From contig SXOB01000042.1 of the NCBI GenBank assembly GCA_005776945.1, positions 1-64,000 of the forward strand: a DNA stretch of 64,000 nucleotides. Reading direction: 5' to 3'. The notes under the pieces were generated by a model that saw only the letters and a list, made by a program, of their open reading frames with translations, was not told the DNA's origin and ran no database searches. The stretch's first letter is position 1; every line of letters begins with the position of its first letter. The position numbers and the translations under genes are program-made. This stretch comes from Pseudomonadota bacterium. Lineage in GTDB: Bacteria > Myxococcota_A > UBA796 > GCA-2862545. Below are positions 47,762-56,855 of the stretch, one piece after another.

Positions 47762-48975
47762 CCGGCGATCAGGTGGACGTTGTTCGCTGCGTCGTTGGCG
47801 ATGGCGAGCGCGTCGCCCCAGTTGGGGTGGCGCACGATGATGAAGCCGTCGGAGACGAGCGTCATCTTCCAGTTCCGGCGCTTGGCGCCGACGGGCAGCA
47901 GGTTTTCCCAGCAAATCCAGCGGCCGTGGCGCTGGCGGAAGGCGTCGAGGCCCTCGATGCGCGTGATGGCGCCCTGGCCCTTGGCCCGCTTGAAGACGAT
48001 GGCGCAGTTGTACAGGCGCTCGGTCCTGCCGTCGAAGTCGCTCCAGCAGACGGCGCGCGCCCACTCGCGGAACACGTCGGTATCGCAGGTGAAATTCATT
48101 TGATCGGCGAGATGTGCACCGCCGGGGCGGCAACCGATTTCGCCAAAGACGACCTCGCCGCTCGCTTTGAGGTACCACTCCATATGCGTGAAACCGGTGC
48201 CCATGCCGAGAGCCTTGAGGACCTGGCGACCAAGCTGAATGCCACGTTGGATGTGCGGCGGGGTCAGGTCGCGTACCGTCGCGATGATGGGGCTGATCGA
48301 TTCGACCGTCCTGGCTTCCAGCGGACGTGGCAGGTATTGCGCGACGTTTTCGAACACCGGCTGGCCGTCTACGCAGATCGTGTCGTAGGTGAATTCGAGG
48401 CCGTCCACGAATTCCTCGACTGAAACCTCTTCGACATGCCGGGTCAGCGCGAGCACGCGCTCCAACTCGGGCGCATCGTCGACGCGGTAAGTGTCGGCCG
48501 ATCCGGCACCAGCGATGGGCTTGACGATGAGCGGGAAGCCGATCCGTTCGGCGGCCGCGCGTGCCTGGGCGGTGGTCGTGGCGCGAAACGCGTGGGGGAC
48601 GCGGAGGCCGGCGGCTGCCACCCGTTCTTTCATCACGGCCTTGTCGCGGAACCCGATGACGGTGCCCGGCAACATGCCCATCACACCGAGGTGTTCGCGA
48701 AGTCGGGCGGCGAGGAGGACGGTGGGCTCCCATTGCGTTTCGATGCGGTCCACGGAGCGGCCGCGAAGCCAGGCGTGGACGCGTGCGATGACGTCGTCTT
48801 CGTCGAGCAGCCTCGGCACCTGCAGGTAGTCGTCGAGCAGCTGGCGGACGTCGGGTCGCAGGCTCCCCAACGGGCCGTCGCCCACCCCCCAGACCCGAGC
48901 GCCGACCGTCGCCAGGCCGCGGACATAGTGCGGCATCTCGGCGGGGTAGTTGGGCGCCAGGAACACGACGTTCAT
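47758..48975 (-). CDS. ATP-grasp domain carboxylate-amine ligase
   Basis: The 405-residue protein has an N-terminal Rossmann-like pre-ATP-grasp domain (NVVFLAPNYPAEMPHYVRGL) and an ATP-grasp core: FRDKAVMKERVAAAGLRVP (about 110-128), PLIVKPIAGAGSADTYRV (P-loop-like, about 152-169), and the Mg-site HMEWYLKASGEVVFGEIGCR (about 265-284). It should activate a carboxylate as acyl-phosphate and join it to an amine, as in dipeptide or peptide-like natural product ligases. It is divergent (68 bp) from an S51-like peptidase and an esterase, and coupled to a small membrane protein. ATG 48975 is chosen by homology. Confidence 0.85.
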   Translation of the reverse strand: MNVVFLAPNYPAEMPHYVRGLATVGARVWGVGDGPLGSLRPDVRQLLDDYLQVPRLLDEDDVIARVHAWLRGRSVDRIETQWEPTVLLAARLREHLGVMGMLPGTVIGFRDKAVMKERVAAAGLRVPHAFRATTTAQARAAAERIGFPLIVKPIAGAGSADTYRVDDAPELERVLALTRHVEEVSVEEFVDGLEFTYDTICVDGQPVFENVAQYLPRPLEARTVESISPIIATVRDLTPPHIQRGIQLGRQVLKALGMGTGFTHMEWYLKASGEVVFGEIGCRPGGAHLADQMNFTCDTDVFREWARAVCWSDFDGRTERLYNCAIVFKRAKGQGAITRIEGLDAFRQRHGRWICWENLLPVGAKRRNWKMTLVSDGFIIVRHPNWGDALAIANDAANNVHLIAG

Positions 48976-49043
48976 GCCGGCCTCGCGGGCTTGCGCTAAC
49001 GCGCAGGTCGACCGCGGCCCGTTGCGGTTAGCCGCGCGGACCG

Positions 49044-49985
49044 ATGCGACCGCTCGTCCTGCTTGGCCCCCAACGTCCCGACCCGAACCTCCGGGGGCCA
49101 CTCGACGAAGCGGGTTGCGACGGTCCCTGCGTGCTCATCACTGCCGGCTGGCGGGGCGATGAGGCGGAGGACGCCGCCCTGCGGAGCCACATTGGCCGGC
49201 CGGCCACGGCGCTGCCGTTGTACCGTTGGTTCGAGGCCGCATCGGTCGACGCGCCCGACGTCGCCGCGTCGTGGACGCGCCGTCAGGAGCGCCTTCGGGC
49301 CCTCAAGCGGGTCCATCGCCTGCGCCTGACGCCAGCGCTCGAGGCCTGGTCGGAACTCGTTCGAGCGGAGGACGACCGGGCCATCGTCGACCGGGAGTTG
49401 GAGCGGGCGCTTCGTGCGGTGCGCCAGGTCGACACGGACTTGCTGGAGGAGACTGCGGCCATCGAGGCGGAGCACTCCGAGCTGGCGAGGCCGTGGGAGG
49501 ACGCGCGGCTTAGGTCGCGCCACGAAGCCGTCTGCGAAGCGTTGGACGGGGCCGGCGCGCTTCTCATCGCGGGTGGGCATGTCGGCGTTCTGATGAACCG
49601 CATCCGGTTCTTTGGGGTGGACGTAGCGGCCGCGGCCCGGCCGGACCTGCTCGTCGCGGCGTGGTCGGCGGGCTTGATGGCGCTGACCGACCGCATCGTC
49701 CTGTTTTACGATGACCCCCCGGAAGGGGCGGCGTGGCCGGAGGTGTTCGGTCCGGGCTTGGGCTGGTTGCCGGGTCTCGTCGCGTTGCCCCATGCCAGGC
49801 GGAGGTTGCGGCTCAGTGAGCCGGGCCGGGTCGGGCTCCTCGCCCGACGCTTCCATCCCGCGGTCTGTGTGGGCTTGGAGAATGGCGCCCACCTCGTCCT
49901 GAAGGATGATCGTTGGGTCAATGTGGGCGTGACGGAGACGGCGTTCCAACTCGACGGCAGCGGCGCCGTCCGGGGTCTTTCATGA
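49044..49985 (+). CDS. S51/cyanophycinase-like peptidase (type 1 GATase-like fold)
   Basis: The 313-residue protein has an N-terminal segment (LVLLGPQRPDPNL, then CVLITAGWRGDE) and a helical insertion. The nucleophile-elbow region follows: LLIAGGHVGVLMNRIRFFGV then LLVAAWSAGLMALTDRIVLF (about 165-225). The Ser in WSAG takes the place of the peptidase S51 GTSAG nucleophile. A later LPHARRRL may hold the His. Peptidase E/cyanophycinase relatives cleave aspartyl peptides. The stop overlaps the esterase start (ATGA). Confidence 0.65.
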   Translation: MRPLVLLGPQRPDPNLRGPLDEAGCDGPCVLITAGWRGDEAEDAALRSHIGRPATALPLYRWFEAASVDAPDVAASWTRRQERLRALKRVHRLRLTPALEAWSELVRAEDDRAIVDRELERALRAVRQVDTDLLEETAAIEAEHSELARPWEDARLRSRHEAVCEALDGAGALLIAGGHVGVLMNRIRFFGVDVAAAARPDLLVAAWSAGLMALTDRIVLFYDDPPEGAAWPEVFGPGLGWLPGLVALPHARRRLRLSEPGRVGLLARRFHPAVCVGLENGAHLVLKDDRWVNVGVTETAFQLDGSGAVRGLS

Positions 49986-51136
49986 AGGCCATTTTCGAGT
50001 TGGCTCGACGGGTCGAGGCGTCGGGGCCCCGGCAGGCGCGTGCGGCGGTTGCCGCTTTCGTCGGGAACCAGATCTTTCCCCTCGTCGAGGGGCGGCAAGC
50101 GGTTTTCGTCTTCTACGACGGGCATGCGGCGGACGCGGTTTACCTCATCCACTGGGTCTTCGGTTTGGAAAGCCGACTCCCGTTGATTCAGCTCGGAGCG
50201 ACCCAGGCCTGGTACCTGCCGGTGGAATTGCCAACGGGCGGCCGGGTCGAGTACAAATACGAAGTGCATCGCGAGGGTGGGCGGACGCTCGTTCGGGACC
50301 CGCTCAATCCGCGACGCGCGTTCGACCCCTTCGGCAGCAACAGCGTCTGCCCGATGCCCGGCTACGAGGAGCCGTTTTGGGTGCAACCCGAACCCGGCGT
50401 ACGGCCAGGGACGATGACGTCGTTTTCCATCGATTCCGCGGTCTGGGGGGACCGGCGCGACGTCGAGGTTTGGCTGCCCAACGAGTACAAGGCGCACAAG
50501 CGGTACCCGCTGCTCATCGTGCACGACGGGCGCGATTACTTGCAGTATGCGTCGATGCGGACCGTGCTCGAGAACCTCATCCAACGCCACGAGGTCGCCC
50601 CGTTGGTCGTGGCATTCACGTCGGGGCATGTGCGAAATGCCGAGTACGCGGCGAATCCGAAACAGGCGGATTTCATCGCCCTGGAAGTTTTGCCCGCGCT
50701 GCAGAGCCGGTTTGGTCTGTCCGACGATCCGGCGGAGCGGGGCCTGATGGGCGCGAGCTTTGGGGGCGTCACCAGCTTGTTCACGGCCTGGCGCCACCCC
50801 GGTGTCTTCGGTCAGCTGCTGCTGCAGTCGGGGTCGTTCGTGTTCACGGACGTCGGGCACCACGACCGCGGGCCGATGTTCGACCCCATCGTGGCCTTCG
50901 TCAATGCGCTGCGTGCAGACCCAGGGCGGGTGGACGCGCGCATCTTCCAGTCTTGCGGGACCTTCGAATCGCTCATCGTTTTCAATCGGAGCCTGTTGCC
51001 GCTGCTGCGGGACGCGGGCCTGGACGTCCGGTACCGGGAGGCGGCGGACGGCCACAACTGGATTGCCTGGCGCGACCAGCTTCGGGCGGGGCTGACGCAC
51101 CTGTTTCCTGGGCACCTGTGGATGATTTACGACTGA
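49982..51136 (+). CDS. Enterochelin-esterase-like alpha/beta hydrolase
   Basis: The 384-residue hydrolase of the esterase D/Fes type has an N-terminal Ig/CBM48-like beta domain (about 1-130, containing VEYKYEVHREGGRTLVRDPL, typical of Fes-like proteins). The alpha/beta core follows: YPLLIVHDGRDYL (about 176), nucleophile elbow GLMGASFGGVTSLF (Ser in GxSxG, about 249-262), and the catalytic His in DGHNWIAWRDQL near the end. It probably hydrolyses an ester or peptide-ester; the substrate is unknown. No signal peptide. It is co-translated with the S51-like gene. Confidence 0.85.
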   Translation: MKAIFELARRVEASGPRQARAAVAAFVGNQIFPLVEGRQAVFVFYDGHAADAVYLIHWVFGLESRLPLIQLGATQAWYLPVELPTGGRVEYKYEVHREGGRTLVRDPLNPRRAFDPFGSNSVCPMPGYEEPFWVQPEPGVRPGTMTSFSIDSAVWGDRRDVEVWLPNEYKAHKRYPLLIVHDGRDYLQYASMRTVLENLIQRHEVAPLVVAFTSGHVRNAEYAANPKQADFIALEVLPALQSRFGLSDDPAERGLMGASFGGVTSLFTAWRHPGVFGQLLLQSGSFVFTDVGHHDRGPMFDPIVAFVNALRADPGRVDARIFQSCGTFESLIVFNRSLLPLLRDAGLDVRYREAADGHNWIAWRDQLRAGLTHLFPGHLWMIYD

Positions 51137-51384
51137 GGGGGACGGGGCGGCGTCGGGGTCTTGCTGGCGTCCGGGCGAGGAGGCATGTCGGGTCGAGGCG
51201 GGTCCTTGGTCGCCATGGCGGCGGTGACCGGGGCGGGAAGGGCGGCGTTTGCGTTGGGGTGTTCACCGCCGGACAAAATGTACCGGTTGTAGGCCACGCG
51301 CGCCGGGCCCTGGGGGGGGGCGGTTCCGTTGCCCCCGTCACTCGCCAGGCGACCGGCAACGTCGGGGCTGGCGCCAACGCTCAC
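51127..51384 (-). CDS. Possible small Pro-rich protein, doubtful
   Basis: This 85-codon frame starts on a GTG overlapping the stop of another short frame (51381-51587). It ends in a Pro/Lys-rich tail and contains ARVAYNRYILSGGEHPN. The GTGA overlap resembles real gene junctions in this genome, but random frames of this length are common at such GC content. No family recognised. Confidence 0.2.
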   Translation of the reverse strand: MSVGASPDVAGRLASDGGNGTAPPQGPARVAYNRYILSGGEHPNANAALPAPVTAAMATKDPPRPDMPPRPDASKTPTPPRPPQS

Positions 51385-51655
51385 GGAGCACGTTCCATGC
51401 GTTGGTCACGATGGCAGGCTGGGAGGAACTGCCGACTCTTCTGCCAGTATCCAAGCCAGGCGGCGGCGTCGTGACCGCCGTTGAACCGGCGTCGCTCGGG
51501 GCCGGCGCGCTTACCGCCAGGAAGACCTCGGACCTTCCAAGAGACCGACCCGGCTCCGAACCGGTTCGTTGGTCCACGGCGACGCACCCTGACCCCAAAA
51601 ATGGAACGCGGGGCGTGGGTCTGAGCCCACGCCCCGCGTCAATTGCTAATCCCGG
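51137..51655 (+). other. Convergent intergenic region, about 520 bp
   Basis: The region lies between the esterase stop and the selenoprotein stop. It holds only two short doubtful minus-strand frames (51127-51384 and 51381-51587) and the terminator at 51597-51639. A run of nine G (about 51312-51320) is the longest homopolymer seen in the window. Nothing else was recognised. Confidence 0.5.
51597..51639 (-). terminator. Intrinsic terminator of the selenoprotein gene
   Basis: On the minus strand a perfect 14-bp GC-rich stem (51639-51626 with 51619-51606) closes a 6-nt loop CTCAGA and is followed after 4 nt by T5 (51601-51597). It begins 17 bp beyond the gene stop codon at 51656. This is the clearest gene-end terminator in the window. 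Confidence 0.85.
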
Positions 51656-53848
51656 TCAGAGCAGGGGAAGGATGGCAGCTTCGAGCGAGGCGAAGTCGTA
51701 CTCTCGCGCGAGGAACTGAATCACACCGTCCCGGTCGATGACGATGTCGACAGGGTACGGATTCCCGCCGTCATACACCCCCTCGAGGGTGGCGTAGGTG
51801 AACGTGCTGATCTCGAGTCCGACCGGGTAGGTGGGTCCGAGGTAGGACACGTAGTCCGCGAATCCTGCGGGTTCGAGAATGTCCGCGGCGTTGGGGTCGA
51901 GGGCGACGACCTTGAGGCCAACATCCTTGTACTTCTGCCACAACTGAGCTTCGACGTCTGGCAACTCCAGACTGCAGACGGGTCAAAATGTGGCGAAGTA
52001 TATCACTAAGGTCGGGGACCCCAGCGCGTCGGCTGTAAACGACCATTCGCTGCCATCGGTAAGGGTGGCGGTAGTCTCCGGGAACGCGTCCCCGACCCCG
52101 ATGCCGTCCAGATTTCCCTGGACGTAAATCTCTCGAATCGGCTGCTGCGGATCGTCGGACACGAGGTAGATGACGCCCTCTTCGAAAGCCGAGAACGGAT
52201 TGTAGGGGTCCTCGATCATCGGGCCCTGATCGGCGCCGATGGTCGGGGTGAATCGCAGCGTGAGGTCCCCGGTTTCGCCCGGGTGGAGCAGCATTTCCTC
52301 CACGAGCGGCGCGAAGGCCGGCGAGTTCGACCAGATGTCGTAGACCGTCAGGTCCGCCGTGCCGTCGTTCGTGACCGGCACCACGACGTCCAGGCTGGCC
52401 CCCAGATCCACGTCCCCGCCGAATGTGATCTGGCTGACGGTCTCGGGGAGCACGAGGTACGGCGCCACACGGGTGGGCACGACCTCGAACGTGTACGGGA
52501 CCCACCAGGTGCCATCATAGACGGTCGTTCCGTTGCCTGCGATCGAGAGCACGCGGTCGGTGATGTCGGGGCGGTCCGCCTCGATCAGCGTACCGACCTC
52601 GTCGTAGGACTTGGCAGTGGTCTGCCGGGCCGCACCGATGAAATACGGCGTACGCGGGTCGGTGATGTCGTAAACCCGGGCGTCATTCCACGCGGCCACG
52701 TACAGGAACGTGTCGTCGGTGTCGATCGCGATGACGCTCCCGGAGATCACGCGCTGCTCGACCAGCTCGAGATCGTTGGGGTCGGCCACGTCGACGACCG
52801 CCAGACCACCGCTTTCGGTCGCGACGTACATGATGTCGCCGCTGATGGCGAGGTCGCGCGCCTGACCGTCGAGCACCAGTCGGTCCAACTCGATCATGTT
52901 CGTCGGGTCGGACACGTCCAGGGTCACGAGGCCGCCGATACCGTCCGCCACATAGGCGAGCGTGCCGAGCACCATGACGTCCCAGCCGTTCTCCAGCCCG
53001 TCGTAGTTGCCGATCGGGGTGAACACGTTGGTGACCGGATCGAAGGTGTAGGCGCCCAGCCCGTCGGCGTGTTTGGTCACCCAGATGATGCCGTTCTCGA
53101 CGTCGAGACCCTCGTAGGCGGTGGACACGTCGGCGAGCAGGTCGCCGTCGAGGTCCTCGGCATTCTCAGTCAGCTTGGGAATCTCGACGGGGGCGATCGT
53201 CGTCTTGGTGGGGAAGTCGGGGATTCCGTTGAGGTCGAGGTCAACCACGTCGTTGACGTGGTTGAGATCCCAACCGGAGAGGAAGCCCAGACCGTCCGTG
53301 ATCCCGCCGTGGTGGGTCGTGAACACGAGGTCGCGGTTCGTGTCGTCGGCCACGAGGTGGATGCAGCCCGGGTTCTTGGAGCCCGTGGTCTTGAGGTGGG
53401 TGAAGCCCTGGGCCTGGTACGTCTCGTTGCCCGGTTTGTCGGCGTTGAGCACGCCGAAGGTGTACGAGCAGTACATGATCTGAGAGTTCGTGTTGGCCGT
53501 CGCGTCGCGATGGATGACCTCGGACAGGTGCATGTGGTTTTCGCCGGCTCCGTTCGAGCCCACGGCGGTACCGGTGCTGTTGTCCTGCAGGCGGCGCATT
53601 TCGAGCAGCACCTCCTCGAAGCGTCCCGGCTCGAGCTCAGTGCTTGGCACCGTCACGGTGACGGTCGGCCCTTCCACCGTGTTCGTGACCGTGTTCGTGT
53701 TCGTGACCGTGTTGGGCACGGTGTTGGTGTGAGTCTCGGTGACCGTGTTCGTCACCGTGCGGGTCACGGTAATCGTCTCGGGATCACTCGGCCCGCACGC
53801 TATCAGCGCGAGGGTGGCGACGGGAGAAGCGAAGGGGAGGTGGCGCAT
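51656..53848 (-). CDS. Probable selenoprotein: propeller lipoprotein with UxxC thioredoxin-like domain
   Basis: The 730-residue product assumes that TGA at 51985-51983 is read as selenocysteine (residue 622). In order it contains a lipoprotein signal (MRHLPFASPVATLALIAC, Cys 18), a Thr/Val/Asn tract, a beta-propeller with LVIVD-type repeats (about 300-420, for example GGLVTLDVSDPTNMIELDRL), an ASH/choice-of-anchor-like beta domain (about 490-570), and a thioredoxin/AhpC-like domain (about 590-730). There TLVIYFATF-U-PVCSLELP aligns with the usual FWATWCxPCxxELP, so Sec replaces the first Cys of CxxC. The frame is the same on both sides of the TGA and the downstream part continues the fold (VVALDPN, VDIVIDRDGVI). 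GAGGA precedes ATG 53848. The alternative is a Cys-to-stop mutation. Confidence 0.8.
51951..51985 (-). promoter_or_regulatory. Candidate bacterial SECIS element
   Basis: Directly after the in-frame TGA, GTCTGG (51972-51967) pairs with CCAGAC (51961-51956) around loop AGTTG. A bulged A and a further C-G pair lie below. The loop starts 16 nt after TGA and has G at its second position. Both features fit the spacing and loop rules reported for bacterial SECIS hairpins that bind SelB. Confidence 0.65.
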
Positions 53849-54220
53849 GGGTTCCTCGGGTGGCCCCGGACCATCCCGGGATTCGCCGTGTAGGTGAACC
53901 TCCACACGAAAAGGGTTCCCGCCTGTCCTACGGCTCTTTGTGCCTCGGGACGGCGCCGATGGGCCCCAGCGTCGCGCGTCCTTTCCTGAACGGGCCTGCG
54001 ACTTGATCAGCGTGAAACCTAATTAAGTCGATGATTCACCCGCAACTGCGGCCCCGCCGACGGACTGCCGGAAGGGGGGTGGCTGCGATGCAGCCGATGT
54101 GTGGCTGCGGATCTTCAGGACACAAAGGGTCGAAATGGGGCGCGGTCACCGACCTCCCACCTCCGGCCGGCGGGTCGTCCCGTTCTCGAGACCCGGCGAG
54201 GGGCTCGGCCGTCGCCCGCC
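53849..54220 (+). other. Intergenic region, about 370 bp
   Basis: Between the selenoprotein start and the LysR stop, both on the minus strand. It should hold the selenoprotein promoter. It includes an AT-richer patch (AACCTAATTAAGTCGATGATT, 54016-54036). No ORF with recognisable features, no tRNA-Sec and no clear hairpin were found. Confidence 0.4.
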
Positions 54221-55081
54221 TCAGGTCAGGAGGTGCGCCGCGAGACCAAGGCTGCCGAGCAACGCTCGGGCCCCCGTGGTGAGCCCGCCGCCTGCGCGCC
54301 ACGCCACGAAGATCTGCCGCCGCAGCGGCGTGCCGGGCCAGGGGTGCACGACCACCGTCCCGGCGGCGATATCGTCGGCCATCACCTGGCGCGACAGAAA
54401 GCCCAGGCCGACCCCCTGCACGACACATCGCCGCATCGCCTCGGTCCCGCCGACCACGAGCGCCGGCGTGGCGCCCTTGGGAAGCAGGTTCGCGACCGCC
54501 TGCTGGGTCCCCGACCCCTCCGGACGGGCCACGTACCGGAAGGGGATGTCGTTGGGCCGCGGCCCCTTGCGTGCGCCAACAAGCACGATTTCGTCTTCTG
54601 TGAACACGTGCGTGATCAAGCCCGCTTCCATGGGACGCGATCCGACGAAAGCGAGGTCGGCCCCGCCGGAGAGCAAGTCTTGGATTGCACCGGCGGTGTC
54701 GCTCACCCGAAGCATCGTCTGGATGCTCGGATAGGCGTCTACGAAGGTCCGGAGATGGCCGGGCAGGAGGTACTCGCCCGGCACGGTGGAAGCGGCGATT
54801 TCGAGCTGGCCCGACGTCGCCGTGGACAGCGCCTTGACCTGCTGGGTGGCTTCGGTTCCGAGCAGGATCAGACGCTGCCCGTAGCTGGCGAGCACCCGCC
54901 CGGCTGCCGTCGGCCGTACGGAGCGGCCGCTCCGGTCGAGGAGCACGGCCCCGACGGCATCCTCCAACTCCTTGATGTGGAGGCTGGCCGTAGATTGGCT
55001 GACGTGGACCCGGCGGGCGGCTTGCGTGAAGCTGCCCTGCTCGATCACGGCGAGAAAGGTGCGAAGGTGATGTGGGTTCAT
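54221..55081 (-). CDS. LysR-family transcriptional regulator (CysL/selenium-type)
   Basis: The 286-residue regulator has an N-terminal winged HTH: HLRTFLAVIEQGSFTQAARR then HVSQSTASLHIKELEDAVGA (about 4-45). A linker helix and a periplasmic-binding-protein-like effector domain (about 90-286) follow. The segment GQLEIAASTVPGEYLLPGHL with LRVSDTAGAIQDLLSGGADL is close to what I recall of CysL and the LysR proteins associated with selenium metabolism. This is a resemblance, not proof. It lies upstream of the selenoprotein gene on the same strand and is divergent from a lipoprotein gene with a dyad in between. Confidence 0.85.
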   Translation of the reverse strand: MNPHHLRTFLAVIEQGSFTQAARRVHVSQSTASLHIKELEDAVGAVLLDRSGRSVRPTAAGRVLASYGQRLILLGTEATQQVKALSTATSGQLEIAASTVPGEYLLPGHLRTFVDAYPSIQTMLRVSDTAGAIQDLLSGGADLAFVGSRPMEAGLITHVFTEDEIVLVGARKGPRPNDIPFRYVARPEGSGTQQAVANLLPKGATPALVVGGTEAMRRCVVQGVGLGFLSRQVMADDIAAGTVVVHPWPGTPLRRQIFVAWRAGGGLTTGARALLGSLGLAAHLLT

Positions 55082-55137
55082 CGTGCCCGCCCCATGTGCC
55101 GCCATCCCGCCAAAAGGACGCACATCTGTCATCCAGG

Positions 55138-55176
55138 ATTTCCGCATCGTCGGTACCGATTGGTAGAAGCGGAATT
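55138..55176. promoter_or_regulatory. Nested palindrome in lysR/lipoprotein divergent region (possible LysR operator)
   Basis: ATTTCCGC (55138-55145) and GCGGAATT (55169-55176) form an imperfect inverted repeat (7 of 8). It flanks the perfect 10-bp palindrome TCGGTACCGA (55150-55159). The site is 57-95 bp from the LysR start and 52-90 bp from the divergent gene start, a usual place for LysR autoregulation. Confidence 0.45.
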
Positions 55177-55227
55177 TCCGATGGACCCTTCAGACAGGCT
55201 CGGGCCACCCTCGGGTGAGAGGAACAC

Positions 55228-56139
55228 ATGAGCGAGGCAACCCGCGTACCGACCCAAGGACCCGAGCACCCCCTCCTTCGCTTGGCGCTGGTCGCGGTCC
55301 TTGCCGGATGTGGCGGCACGCCGGGTACGGTGGTCGTCGACACCGACTCGCCGCCCGCGCCCTCGACCACGGGCACCCCGACGACCTCCACGCCGACCCC
55401 GTCCCCCACGGATACCACCGATCCCTCGTGGCCGACCCTGCCCACCGAGACGCCGTCCGGGGTTCGCGGCCTGCTCGTCGGCCCCGACGGAACCGCTCGC
55501 GGCGACGCCGAGGTGATGGCCTGCACCCGCACGACCTGCTTCACCGGCACGACCGAGCCGGACGGCACGTTCGTGTTCGAAGTCGAACCTGGCACCGAGG
55601 TCGCCCTCAAGTCAGTTTGGAACGACGACGTGGAGCCGCGACTCGCGGAGGCCCTTCGACCCATCGTCGTGGACGAAGACGGGGCGATGACCCTCGATTT
55701 CGTGTACCAGCCGGACCTCCCAGAGGGCGCCGAGGTGCAGAGCTCCAGCCACGATCCCCAGGCTCTCGGGGTGGGAGACGACCTCGTGCTCACCGTCGAC
55801 AAGGCGGCCCTCAAGGCTCCCTTCGGCGTGTTCCTCCAGGACATCGCGGCACGGCGCATCCCGGATGTCTGGGTGCCTCCCTACCCCCCCCTTGGCGAGA
55901 TCGTCGCACTTGCGGTGTGGGCGCTGCACCCGTTCGATACCACGAGCACCGCCGGGGTCGGCGTCGACGCCCCATGCGATCGTCCCGACGGAACGTCACT
56001 GGAGCTGTGGGCCATCGATCCCATCGACGGCACGTTCGAGGGCCCGCACGCGGGGTCGTGCGAGGGTGGCCGGTTTACGCTCGCCCAGGGCGACGGACCG
56101 ACCCGGCTGACCTACCTCGTCCTCGCGCCCGCGCCGTGA
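55228..56139 (+). CDS. Lipoprotein with Thr/Pro linker and carboxypeptidase-regulatory-like domain
   Basis: The 303-residue protein has a longer-than-usual signal for this window (lipobox LAGC, Cys 28). A Thr/Pro/Ser linker follows (about 32-75), then a CarboxypepD_reg-like beta sandwich (about 78-150, GVRGLLVGPDGTARGDAEVM and TTEPDGTFVFEVEPGTEV). A second beta-rich region with two Cys (PCDRPDG, GSCEGG) completes it. It looks like a surface-displayed binding protein. GAGAGG precedes ATG 55228. It is divergent from LysR and may be its target. Confidence 0.65.
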   Translation: MSEATRVPTQGPEHPLLRLALVAVLAGCGGTPGTVVVDTDSPPAPSTTGTPTTSTPTPSPTDTTDPSWPTLPTETPSGVRGLLVGPDGTARGDAEVMACTRTTCFTGTTEPDGTFVFEVEPGTEVALKSVWNDDVEPRLAEALRPIVVDEDGAMTLDFVYQPDLPEGAEVQSSSHDPQALGVGDDLVLTVDKAALKAPFGVFLQDIAARRIPDVWVPPYPPLGEIVALAVWALHPFDTTSTAGVGVDAPCDRPDGTSLELWAIDPIDGTFEGPHAGSCEGGRFTLAQGDGPTRLTYLVLAPAP

Positions 56140-56366
56140 GAGGCGCGTAGCCGCGCGGGTGACGACCCCATCCTACAGTGGCGTGACGACCGCCACGGTC
56201 GCGGGAACCGCGAGCGCGCCGTGCCTCCTGAGGAACCTTCCTTTGGTGGCGATTTAGCGCACCGAAATGGCCTGAGACGCACCGACAGTTTCGTAAGAAA
56301 TGAGGTTGCCGGGCAGCTTCCGGATATCCAGGCGGAGGGTCGGCCCCGCATAGGGTCAGACCTACT

Positions 56367-56389
56367 TTTCTCCGACGCTTTCGGAGAAA
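56367..56389. repeat. Perfect 9-bp inverted repeat
   Basis: TTTCTCCGA (56367-56375) and TCGGAGAAA (56381-56389) with loop CGCTT. It is 228 bp after the lipoprotein stop. There is no T tract, so a role as terminator is uncertain; it could be a protein-binding dyad. Confidence 0.4.
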
Positions 56390-56603
56390 TCCCACCGGAA
56401 TCGAGGCCCTGGTGGCCCTTGCAGGGCGGCGTGGCGCTGAGCGGGAACAATCTTGCCGGGTGTGCCTGCCGCCACGCCGTTCACCCTTCCGGTCCCCCGC
56501 GTGTGTCTACTGCCATGCCCTTCATCCTTCCTTTCCCACCGTCTGGAACTGGATTTGATTACTCCTGGTGGGCATCTTCGCGGAGTCATGCGAGGTAATC
56601 CGC

Positions 56604-56855
56604 ATGGAAAGCCAGAATGCGATCACCGGCGGGGACGTGTTCAGCGCTCCCTTGGATCCGGCCGGATTCGGGCATGGGGGCGTTCGCCTGTTCGGGAAGA
56701 CAGCCTACGTTCCCTGCGGGGCGATCGGGTGGGCGCGACGACGAGACCTCGTCAACGGCCAGGGGTTCGGCGCCCGCGGGTCGACGCAGGTCCGCACCAC
56801 ACTTTGCGCTCCAAGTACGTCGATCGGTTTTCCGTCAACGCGATCGCCGCCATGA
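56604..56855 (+). pseudogene. Possible degraded TRAM-like N-terminal fragment
   Basis: The frame has an SD (GAGG, 8 nt before ATG 56604). It reads LDPAGFGHGG and GKTAYVP, which resembles the TRAM-domain pattern LDxxGxG...GKxVFVPGALPGExV of RNA (uracil) methyltransferases. The continuation RGDRVGATTR lies in another frame from about 56719, so a frameshift near 56715 would be required. No methyltransferase domain follows. Weak evidence. Confidence 0.22.

Noticed and set aside
54040-54150. Possible tRNA-Sec near the selenoprotein (CTTCAGG as anticodon loop)
   Set aside because: No paired anticodon stem, no GGTTCGA T-loop and no acceptor stem could be drawn.
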